Below the pieces are notes generated by a model. That model ran no database searches. It saw nothing but the letters and a program-made list of their open reading frames with translations, and had not been told where the DNA came from. A DNA stretch of 32,491 nt from contig JAQBPM010000266.1 of the NCBI GenBank assembly GCA_028287525.1, positions 1-32,491 of the forward strand. The letters are read 5' to 3'. The DNA comes from Vulcanimicrobiota bacterium (GTDB taxonomy: Bacteria > Vulcanimicrobiota > Vulcanimicrobiia > Vulcanimicrobiales > Vulcanimicrobiaceae). This document shows, piece by piece, positions 25,366 to 32,491 of the stretch (the stretch's first letter is position 1; the number at the start of each line of letters is the position of its first letter). The translations under genes were made by a program, and so were the position numbers.

Positions 25366-26210
25366 AGACCGAGCAGCCGGACGGCGTTTTCCTTGAGAAT
25401 CAGCGGGCGAACCTCGTCGCGGATCGGCAGCGCTTCGAAGTCTTTGAGCCAGCGATCCGGCGTGATCAGCGGGTAGTCGGAACCGAACAGCACCTTCTCG
25501 CGCAAAAGCGTGTTGGCGTACTGCACGAGCGTGGGCGAGAAGTATTTCGGCGACCAGCCGGAGAGGTCGATGTACACCTGCGGCTTGTGGAGGCACACCG
25601 AGATCGCTTCGTCCTGCCACGGAAACGACGGGTGCGCGAGGACGATCGGCAGATCGGGAAAGTCCACCGCGACGTCGTCGATCAGCATCGGCGCGCCGTA
25701 TTTGAGCCGCACGCCTCCGCCGCCGCGCGCGCCGGTTCCGATCCCGCTGTGCCCGGTGTGAAAGATCACCGGCAGGCGCGCCGCTTCGAGCACTTCGTAG
25801 AACGGGTAGACGCTGCGATCGTTCGGCGCGAATTGCTGCAGCGGCGGATGCAGTTTGAAACCGCGCACGCCGCCGGCCGTGATCAGCCGGCTCGCTTCTT
25901 CCACCGCCTCGCGCCCGCGCGTCGGATCGACGCTGACGAACGGCAGGAGCACGTCGGGATGCGCCGCGGCGGCCGCCAGAACGTCCCCGTTCGGAACGAC
26001 GCCGCGGCCCGAGAGCCGCTCGTCGACCGAGAACACGACGCACGCCATCTTGCGCGCACGATAGTACGCCGCGAGCTCATCCAGCGCGGTCGGTACCGTG
26101 CTCCTTCCGAAATACCGGCTCGCCGCCGCGCCGACGTCACCCTGCGCCGCATTCGCCGCCTCCGCGTGAACGTGCACGTCGATCGCGACGAGGCCGGCGA
26201 CGTCGAGCAT
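25362..26210 (-). CDS. Amidohydrolase family protein (Amidohydro_2 type)
   Basis: AIDVHVHAE metal motif; GVRGFKLHPPLQQFAPND; FHTGHSG; LPIVLAHPSFPWQDEAI; VLFGSDYPLITPDRWLKDF. Confidence 0.9.
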   Translation of the reverse strand: MLDVAGLVAIDVHVHAEAANAAQGDVGAAASRYFGRSTVPTALDELAAYYRARKMACVVFSVDERLSGRGVVPNGDVLAAAAAHPDVLLPFVSVDPTRGREAVEEASRLITAGGVRGFKLHPPLQQFAPNDRSVYPFYEVLEAARLPVIFHTGHSGIGTGARGGGGVRLKYGAPMLIDDVAVDFPDLPIVLAHPSFPWQDEAISVCLHKPQVYIDLSGWSPKYFSPTLVQYANTLLREKVLFGSDYPLITPDRWLKDFEALPIRDEVRPLILKENAVRLLGL

Positions 26211-26211
26211 G

Positions 26212-28188
26212 CTATTCCTCGAGGGTCGTCACGTCGCCGAGATCCTGACCGGTCTCCTGCGCTTTGAGCAGCCGGCGCATGATCTTGCCGCTGCGCGTCT
26301 TTGGGAGTTTCGCGGTGAAGCGTATCGCGGAGGGCGTCGCGATCGGGCCAAGCTCTTGGCGCACGTGCGCCACCAGCTCCGCCGCCAACGCGTCGGAGGC
26401 TTCGTATCCGCTGCGAACCACGACGTAAGCGACGATCGCTTCGCCTTTGATCTCGTCCGGGACGCCGCAGACGCCGGCTTCGCCGCAGGCGGGGTGCGAG
26501 ACGAGCGCGCTCTCGACGTCGGCCGTCGCGATGCGATGCGCCGCGACGTTGAGCACGTCGTCCGCGCGGCCGAGGATCGCGACAAAGCCGTCGGCGTCGA
26601 TCGTCGCGACGTCGCCCGCGACGTAGGTTCCCCACCGAAAATACTGCTTGTACCGGTCCTCGTCGTTCCAGACGGTGCTGAACATGTGCGGCTGGGCGTT
26701 CTCGATCACCAGCAGCCCGCCCAGACCGCCGCGCGGGATCGCGTTGCCCGCGCTGTCGCGCAGCGAGAAGGCATACGGTCCGAGCGCTTTCCCGCTGCGA
26801 TCCGGGCGCACGGCGGTGGTAGGGAAAAATCCGCACGCCGGCCCCGCGACCTCGGTCTGCCACCACTGGTTGTCGACGGCGACCCGGCCTCGGCCGATCG
26901 TCTCGTGGAGAAACCGCCACGCTTCGGGATTGAGGGGTTCGCCGGCGCAGAAGATCGCCTGCAGCGACGAGAGATCATACTGCGATGCCAGGTCGGGCCC
27001 GAGGCGCATCAGCATGCGCGCGAGCGTCGGCGCGGTGTAGAACTTGGTGACCCGGTAGCGCGCGATCGCGGCGTACACGGCGCCCGTGTCGGGAAAGTCG
27101 GCTGCCCCTTCGCGCAGGATGCAGCGATACCGGTTCGCGAGCGCGCCGTAGACCATCATCGTGTGACCGACGATCCAGCCGATGTCGCTCGTGCACCAAT
27201 AGGCGTCGTCCGGCGTGATCCCGGTCGTTTCGGCGAGCATCGCGCTGCAGCCGACCAGATATCCGCCGTGCGTCATCACGACGCCCTTCGGCTTCCCGGT
27301 GGTGCCGCTGGTGTAGAGCATGAACAGCGGATGTTCGGCGCCCACGATCTCGGGCTCGCACGCCGAAGGCTGAGCGTCGCAGTACGCGTCGAAATCGACT
27401 TCGCGTGCGTCGCCTGCGACCGTCGTTTCGCGGCGGTAGACGACGATGCGCCGCACGAGCGCGAGACCGCGCACCGCCTCGTCCGCGATCGACTTGAGAT
27501 CGAACGGGCGACCCTTGCGGTACGTGACGTCGCCGACGACGAGCACCTGCGCGCCCGCGTCGACGATGCGGTCGCGCAGCGCCGTAGCGCCGAGGCCCGC
27601 ATACACCACCGAGTGGATCGCGCCGATGCGCGCGCACGCGAGCATCGCGACGATCCCTTCGATCGTCAAGGGCATGTAGATGCAGACCCGGTCGCCGCGG
27701 CGCACGCCGTCGGCGCGCAACGCGTTCGCGAACTGTCCCACGCGCGCGAACAGCCCCGTGTAGGTGATCGAGCGCTCGGTGCCGTCCTCGCACAGGTAGT
27801 CGTACGCGACCGCATCGGGATGCGACGCGGCGTGACGATCCAGGCACGACACGGTCGCGTTCAGCCGCCCGTCCGCAAACCAATGCTGGTCGTCGATCGC
27901 GCCACTGAACACGGTTCGCGGCGGCGTCTCCCAAGCAATCCGCTTCGCACGCTCCGCCCAATACGCATCGGTGTCGCGCAGCGCGTCGGCGACATACGCG
28001 TCTTGATCCGCAATGGGAAACCACTGCTCCACGCCCGGCGGCGGCGGAACGATCTCACCCGTGGAAAGCAATCCAGTTACATGGCGCTCCGCCCCAGGCT
28101 CCGCGCCCCCCACGCTTTGCGTGGGGCCCCCGGTCCGACCTCGCAACGACCCCTCGGCAGCGGCACGATCGTTCTGCGCTCGGTCCAT
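26212..28188 (-). CDS. AcsA-like AMP-dependent acyl-CoA synthetase (start uncertain: ATG 28188 within the repeat, or TTG 28071)
   Basis: LFMLYTSGTTGKPKGVVMTHGGYLV; VDNQWWQTEVAGP; RWGTYVAGDVATIDADGFVAILGRADDVLNVAAHRIATADVE; PKTRSGKIMRRLLK. Confidence 0.9.
   Translation of the reverse strand: MDRAQNDRAAAEGSLRGRTGGPTQSVGGAEPGAERHVTGLLSTGEIVPPPPGVEQWFPIADQDAYVADALRDTDAYWAERAKRIAWETPPRTVFSGAIDDQHWFADGRLNATVSCLDRHAASHPDAVAYDYLCEDGTERSITYTGLFARVGQFANALRADGVRRGDRVCIYMPLTIEGIVAMLACARIGAIHSVVYAGLGATALRDRIVDAGAQVLVVGDVTYRKGRPFDLKSIADEAVRGLALVRRIVVYRRETTVAGDAREVDFDAYCDAQPSACEPEIVGAEHPLFMLYTSGTTGKPKGVVMTHGGYLVGCSAMLAETTGITPDDAYWCTSDIGWIVGHTMMVYGALANRYRCILREGAADFPDTGAVYAAIARYRVTKFYTAPTLARMLMRLGPDLASQYDLSSLQAIFCAGEPLNPEAWRFLHETIGRGRVAVDNQWWQTEVAGPACGFFPTTAVRPDRSGKALGPYAFSLRDSAGNAIPRGGLGGLLVIENAQPHMFSTVWNDEDRYKQYFRWGTYVAGDVATIDADGFVAILGRADDVLNVAAHRIATADVESALVSHPACGEAGVCGVPDEIKGEAIVAYVVVRSGYEASDALAAELVAHVRQELGPIATPSAIRFTAKLPKTRSGKIMRRLLKAQETGQDLGDVTTLEE
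28083..28188 (-). repeat. Hairpin-containing dispersed element, copy B (106 bp)
   Basis: GGCGCTCCGCCCCAGGCTCCGCGCCCCCCACGC-TTT-GCGTGGGGCCCCCGG...CTGCGCTCGGTCCAT; minus frame MDRAQNDRAAAEGSLRGRTGGPTQSVGGAEPGAERHV continues into the acyl-CoA synthetase. Confidence 0.85.
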
Positions 28189-28200
28189 CGCCTTTACGCC

Positions 28201-29055
28201 TTACACCTTGATGTAGTCGTGCTGGTCGATCACGGGGCCGTTCGGGCCGTTCGTGATGTGATAGGTGCCGAAGTACGAGCCCCGCGAGGAAGTCATCTCG
28301 ACTTCGACGGTCGCGCCGTTCTGATTCGCGGACGTCGTGCGCATCGACGTAATTCGCGTGCCGCGATCGATGAACGCTTCTTCGGAGAGTTGGGCGTTCG
28401 TATCGCCGGGCGACGCGCCGAGCGCGGCATACGCGGCGTTTTCGTTGCCGGCGATCAGCGCCCCGAGATAGCGCCGCACCGTCGCTTCCGCTTGCGTGGT
28501 CGGGGCGGCTTGGGCGACGCGCGCGGCAGTCGTCGGCGGTATGGTCGGCAGCAGCGTCGGGTGCGGCGTCGGATGAACCGTCGGCCTCGCCGTGGGCGGC
28601 GCCGTCACGCGCGGCGCGAGCGTCTGGGTCGGGCGCGGGGTCGCGGTCGGAGGCGGAATCGGCGTCGCGGCCGCCGCGAGCGCCGCACGCGGCGACGCCG
28701 TCGGACGAGCGGTCGCGGTCGCAGCGGGGATCGCGGTTGCCGCCGCGGTCGCGGTCGGTGCGGGCGTCGGTGTCGGATTCGGTGTCGGCGTCGGTGTCGG
28801 GTGCGCGACCATCGTCGCGATCGCAATCGGACCGCGCGTCGCTCGCGCGACCGGCGTCACGGCCGGGAGGCTGCTCGGCGTCGACGCGGCGGTCGTGGTC
28901 GACGACGGGCCGCGATTTTGCAGCGCCGAGAGGAACGCGCCGATGCCGAGGCCGGCGACGACGACCCCGATCCCGAGTGCGATCGTCGGCAGCAAGCTCG
29001 AGCCTGATGACGACGGCGGCGGTGTGGATCGACGACGGCGAGGGGGCTCCGGCAT
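28201..29055 (-). CDS. Membrane-anchored protein with Pro/Thr/Ala-rich stalk and C-terminal NTF2-like/unknown domain
   Basis: MPEPPRRRRSTPPPSSSGSSLLPTIALGIGVVVAGLGIGAFLSAL TM anchor; long PTPTPTPNPTPTPAPT stalk; C-terminal AEATVRRYLGALIAGNENAAYAALG...YHITNGPNGPVIDQHDYIKV. Confidence 0.75.
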   Translation of the reverse strand: MPEPPRRRRSTPPPSSSGSSLLPTIALGIGVVVAGLGIGAFLSALQNRGPSSTTTAASTPSSLPAVTPVARATRGPIAIATMVAHPTPTPTPNPTPTPAPTATAAATAIPAATATARPTASPRAALAAAATPIPPPTATPRPTQTLAPRVTAPPTARPTVHPTPHPTLLPTIPPTTAARVAQAAPTTQAEATVRRYLGALIAGNENAAYAALGASPGDTNAQLSEEAFIDRGTRITSMRTTSANQNGATVEVEMTSSRGSYFGTYHITNGPNGPVIDQHDYIKV

Positions 29056-29123
29056 TGCTTGCGGTGTTCGCGACGTCCGCCGCCGGTCCCGCGCCACACG
29101 GGAGGCGCGGCCCCGTTTCGGGA

Positions 29124-29441
29124 ATGAGCATCGTCGGTATGCTCCGGGTCGCTGTCCCGATCGATGTGTCCGCGGTCGCACAGACCGCCTCCACCGCCTT
29201 CGCGCTCGCGACACCGTTGCGCGTCGGCGATCTGCTTACGGTCGCCGTCGTGGAAGCGCTCGGTCCGCGCGCACCGCAGGACAAGCGCGATCGCGTCCTT
29301 CGCTCGACGATCGAAGGGCTGCTCGCCGGGACCTACGTCGTTGAAATCGACGGCCGCATGTATTCCGATCCGGACGACGTCGCGGTATGCGCGGGCACCG
29401 CGACGCTGCGCTTCTTCCTGCGCGCGTTGCGCGCGGCGTGA
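29124..29441 (+). CDS. Hypothetical protein, 105 aa
   Basis: MSIVGMLRVAVPIDVSAVAQTASTAFALATPLRVGDLLTVAVVEALGPRAPQDKRDRVLRSTIEGLLAGTYVVEIDG; coupled by GTGA overlap to the next gene. Confidence 0.5.
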   Translation: MSIVGMLRVAVPIDVSAVAQTASTAFALATPLRVGDLLTVAVVEALGPRAPQDKRDRVLRSTIEGLLAGTYVVEIDGRMYSDPDDVAVCAGTATLRFFLRALRAA

Positions 29442-30214
29442 TCGAGAGCGGCGACGAAAAGCGCCTCCCGACGACGATCGGGGGGCTAGTCGACCTCGCC
29501 GCCGCGGCGTACCTCGAGCGTGCCCCGCTCTACCTCGGCCTGGCGCTCGCGGCTTTCGCGCTGCAGGCGGCCGTCGAGTTTGCTTTGCCGGCCTGGAACG
29601 TCGACACGCGCGAGGGAACGATCAAGGAGCTCACGCTGCAGTACTTGGCCGTTCTGCTCGACTCGGTCATCATCGCCGCCGTCGCACTTGGTGTCGCGAC
29701 GCGGGTCGCCGGGAAAACCGCCGGACCGCGGGCAATCATCGTCGCGATGGCCGATCGTTGGCCGGCAGCGTTCATCGCGAACCTGGTCCAAACGATCATA
29801 TTCCTCTACACGGCGGCTTTCGGCGCTGCCGGACCGCTGCCCGATCCGCCCGCCATCCTGTTGCTGACCGCGCCGCTGTGCTGGCTCCTGTGGGGCGCGC
29901 TCTCGTTGGCGCCGCCGATTGCGGCGCTCAGCCCCGAACGCGCGACGTCCGCGGCGATGCACGGCATCGTGCGGGCGGTGACCCTGTCGTTTCACCGCTC
30001 CAACCTCGCCCGGCTCGTCGTCGTGGCGTTCGCATCCGTCGTTCCGTTGATGCTCGAGACGATCCTGAGCGATCCGCGCTTTCACGTGACGCGCCAATTC
30101 TGGCTCAGCACTCCGATCGACGTGCTGACCGTCGGGCCGCTGGCGGCGCTCCAAACGGTGTTCGCGCTGGACTTCGCCCGTCGCGCCGGCGTGCTGTCAG
30201 CGCCGCGCCAATAG
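29438..30214 (+). CDS. Multi-pass membrane protein, hypothetical
   Basis: Several TM segments (APLYLGLALAAFALQAAVEFAL, LAVLLDSVIIAAVALGVATRV, LLTAPLCWLLWGALSLAPPI). GTG start at 29438. Confidence 0.65.
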   Translation: MIESGDEKRLPTTIGGLVDLAAAAYLERAPLYLGLALAAFALQAAVEFALPAWNVDTREGTIKELTLQYLAVLLDSVIIAAVALGVATRVAGKTAGPRAIIVAMADRWPAAFIANLVQTIIFLYTAAFGAAGPLPDPPAILLLTAPLCWLLWGALSLAPPIAALSPERATSAAMHGIVRAVTLSFHRSNLARLVVVAFASVVPLMLETILSDPRFHVTRQFWLSTPIDVLTVGPLAALQTVFALDFARRAGVLSAPRQ

Positions 30215-30240
30215 CCCTGTCCTGAGCCGCTCGAAGGGGC
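30215..30240 (-). repeat. Short dispersed repeat, copy 3 (diverged): GCCCCTTCGAGCGGCTCAGGACAGGG on the minus strand
   Basis: Fills the gap between the convergent genes 29438..30214 and 30240..31547; CCT-tc-GAGC-g-GCTC-AGG forms an imperfect hairpin. Confidence 0.55.
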
Positions 30241-31547
30241 TACTTCGCGGCGAAGAATTGCCCGCGACGGGTCAGCACGAGCTCGGCGTAGAGCGCGTTC
30301 GGCCAGGCGAAGTCTTCGCGCGTGTACGATTCCGGCCAATCGGCGTTGAACGACTCGTGCAAGCGGTGGTCGCCGGTGTCGGAGACCGCGATCCAGGAGA
30401 ACACGCGATCGACTTCCCGGTCGTCGGTCGCGGTCAGCGCCTGCACGCAGAGCGCCAGCGGCCAAACGTACCCGTGCGGCGTGTGCGGACTCCCGATGCC
30501 TTGCGCGAACTTCCCCCGGAAATAGTACGGGTTGCGGTCGGAGAGCGCGAAACGCCGGGTCGCCAAGTAGAGCGAGTTCGTCTTGGGGAGATACCCGAAG
30601 TACGGGATCGACAGCAACGAGGGGACGTTGGCGTCGTCCATGACGTTGGCGTGGCCGAGACCGTCGACTTCGTAGGCGTAAATGCGCCCGAACGGTTTGA
30701 GCACAAGTGTCCCATACTGTTCGATTCCGCGCTGGATCTCCACCGAGAGGCCCCAGGCGTTGCGCGCCATCCCGTCGTCGCGCCACACGTCGCGCGCCAC
30801 GTTGGTGAGGTCCTTCATGACGACCACAGCGAACATGTTGACCGGAACGTTGAAGTGGTAGCGGACGGGATCGTCCGACGGACGGAATCCGCTCCAGACC
30901 ATGCCGGTGTAGCGCACCGGGCTGCCGCGGCCGTTGTTCGCGAGCTGTGAATGCGTGTAGTGCGAGCGCTGCGGGTGATGCTGCTCGTCGCGCAGCGTCG
31001 CCAGCACGCGCCCAAACGCGCGCCGGACCGTCGGCGTGAAGATGCTGCGATCGCCGGTCTGGCGATAGTATTCGTACGCGAACCAGATCGGATACAGCAG
31101 CGAATCGACCTCGAATTTGCGCTCGACGACCCCGTAGTTGCGCGAGAACGCGTTCGCGTACGGATCGATCAGGATGTACTTCGCCTGGCGTGCGACGACG
31201 CCGCGCAGGGTCGACTGCACGTCCCCGTCCCGCTGCGAGAGGCTGATGTAGGGCCGTACGGTCGCGCTGGCGTCCCGCAGCCACTCCGAGTCGATGTCGC
31301 CCGTCGAGACGTATGTCGTGCCGTCGCGCTGAACGAGCGCATGACGCTGGATCGTCTCGTCGAAGGCGGTCAGGTACAAACGGTCCAGCTTGGCGTTCAG
31401 CGTCGGGCTGAGCGTCAGCCCTTCGCCGGCACGGACCGGCATGGCTGCGCCGATGGCGATCGAAAAGATGATCGCCAGCGAGCAGATTCGGCCGATAAAT
31501 CGTTTCAGCAACTCAACATTCGTATCGGCACGTTTCCGTAGTACCAT
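30240..31547 (-). CDS. Glycoside hydrolase family 125 (exo-alpha-1,6-mannosidase-like), secreted
   Basis: TGDIDSEWLRDASATVRPYI; VDGLGHANVMDDANVPSLLSIPYFGYL; GIGSPHTPHGYVWPLAL; HESFNADWPESYTREDFAWPNALYAEL. ATG at 31547 followed by a signal peptide. Confidence 0.9.
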   Translation of the reverse strand: MVLRKRADTNVELLKRFIGRICSLAIIFSIAIGAAMPVRAGEGLTLSPTLNAKLDRLYLTAFDETIQRHALVQRDGTTYVSTGDIDSEWLRDASATVRPYISLSQRDGDVQSTLRGVVARQAKYILIDPYANAFSRNYGVVERKFEVDSLLYPIWFAYEYYRQTGDRSIFTPTVRRAFGRVLATLRDEQHHPQRSHYTHSQLANNGRGSPVRYTGMVWSGFRPSDDPVRYHFNVPVNMFAVVVMKDLTNVARDVWRDDGMARNAWGLSVEIQRGIEQYGTLVLKPFGRIYAYEVDGLGHANVMDDANVPSLLSIPYFGYLPKTNSLYLATRRFALSDRNPYYFRGKFAQGIGSPHTPHGYVWPLALCVQALTATDDREVDRVFSWIAVSDTGDHRLHESFNADWPESYTREDFAWPNALYAELVLTRRGQFFAAK

Positions 31548-31590
31548 AAACCGGGAACGTAAAACCCTCCACCCCCGTCCGAGGCTCCAG

Positions 31591-32373
31591 ATGAATTTCC
31601 GCCGCGCAGTCGTCGCCGGCACATTTGTGCTCCTGGCCGCCGTCGCGGCGTCCGCCGCGGCCGCCCGTGCGGACGAACCCTACTCGGTGACTGGGCGTGA
31701 TGTCTTCCGGGTCGGCAATGGCGAGGTGCACAGTGAAACGGTGTACCACGGCGTGCAACGCCTGTCCATAGCTCATTCTTCGAGCGGCACCACGTACGCG
31801 GCGCGGGTGGAATACGACAAGGACGGGGACGGCGGCAAGCAGCATGCGACGGCTTCATATACTTCGACGCTGCTGCCGTCCGGCGAGTTGCGCGATGGTC
31901 CGTCGCGCGATCCCGACTACCTCACAGTACTGAATCAGCCGTTCGCGGTGCAGCTCGACAAACCGACGATGCGTGACTTGAATCACGTCAAGCGGCCGGT
32001 TCCTTTCGATTTTCCCTCGCCGATGACGGGCGCGCCGTTGCGCGGCACCCTGCGGCGCCTGCCGGATGCCGTCGTCGCGGGCGTGCGCGCGATGGGCATC
32101 GCGTTCGAGGCGACCGGACCGCTCCACGGCGCACTGCCCGAGCGTCCTGCGATGGCGCTGGCCGGAACGATCAAAATGAAGGGGACCGCGTACTACGCGT
32201 ACGAGACGGCACTGCTGGTGTCGCTCGAAGCGACGCTTGCGATCGAGGGGAACATCGACGACAGCGCCCGCCGCGCCCCGGTCTCGATCGTATTCGCCCG
32301 CTCGATCCGAGCGGGGACCGGCCAGCAGGCCGGCGGCTCACCGGCCCCACGCCAGGCAGAGAAGCAGCACTAG
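31591..32373 (+). CDS. Secreted hypothetical protein, 260 aa
   Basis: Signal peptide MNFRRAVVAGTFVLLAAVAASAAAARADEP; no recognised domain. Confidence 0.65.
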   Translation: MNFRRAVVAGTFVLLAAVAASAAAARADEPYSVTGRDVFRVGNGEVHSETVYHGVQRLSIAHSSSGTTYAARVEYDKDGDGGKQHATASYTSTLLPSGELRDGPSRDPDYLTVLNQPFAVQLDKPTMRDLNHVKRPVPFDFPSPMTGAPLRGTLRRLPDAVVAGVRAMGIAFEATGPLHGALPERPAMALAGTIKMKGTAYYAYETALLVSLEATLAIEGNIDDSARRAPVSIVFARSIRAGTGQQAGGSPAPRQAEKQH

Positions 32374-32491
32374 GGGCGCCCGCCCGACCCGAGGGCGATC
32401 TCGACTCTATACGGAATGGGCGCAACCGGCACTCGGATGGGTCAGGTCTACGACCCTGATGAGTGCGCTAGCAGCACCGATCATCGGAGAC

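Noticed and set aside
28590-28810. Repetitive GTCGG/GTCGCGGTCG tract considered as CRISPR or satellite
   Set aside because: Explained by codons of the Pro/Thr/Ala-rich stalk; no spacer-repeat periodicity.
26209-29007. 932-aa plus-strand ORF
   Set aside because: Antisense to the acyl-CoA synthetase and the stalk protein; Arg/Asp/His-rich shadow frame with no domain signal.
32449-32491. Hammerhead ribozyme-like CTGATGAGTGC...GCAC at the right edge
   Set aside because: CUGAUGA plus a 4-bp stem is present, but the required GAAA does not follow (CGAUC instead); likely chance.
32416-32491. Possible new CDS start MGATGTRMGQVYDPDECASST running off the right edge
   Set aside because: Only ~25 codons visible and no domain or ribosome site; not supportable.

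Overview
High-GC bacterial chromosomal window. I see no rRNA, tRNA, CRISPR array, transposase or phage genes. About 34 genes are supported. They include: a 5'-truncated phosphodiester glycosidase (NAGPA-like) gene; a ResB-like/TlpA pair; a cyclophilin; FolD; a LON-domain protein; a Fe/Mn SOD with a variant active site; an O-methyltransferase; a flavin reductase; an MBL hydrolase; ChaB; DUF885; YceI; a divergent sufR-scaffold / sufC-D-S-U locus with no sufB; an SDR; a complete branched-chain-amino-acid-type ABC transporter with livM and livG in one reading frame; MarR; an amidohydrolase; an AcsA-like acyl-CoA synthetase; and a GH125 glycosidase. The most interesting signals are: (1) a two-copy ~106-109 bp hairpin element (19269-19377 and 28083-28188). 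Its minus-strand frame encodes MDRAQ...GAEPxAER and runs in frame into the N-terminus of the downstream gene (open into the AcsA-like gene, closed by one TAA before the SDR). The copies differ by exactly 3 nt, at the hairpin tip. (2) A compact divergent sufR/sufC promoter pair, each with a 17-bp spacer and exactly 8 nt between the -10 box and ATG, implying leaderless mRNAs. A perfect GTAGGC-C-GCCTAC palindrome sits inside the sufC promoter. (3) A SufR-coupled IscU/NifU-like scaffold that lacks the usual third ligand cysteine. (4) A short dispersed repeat (CCTTCGACARGCTCAGGGTGAC type) that ends an enoyl-CoA hydratase fragment and supplies the stop codon of a small ORF missing from the ORF track. 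All functional assignments are from motif recognition; no searches were run.
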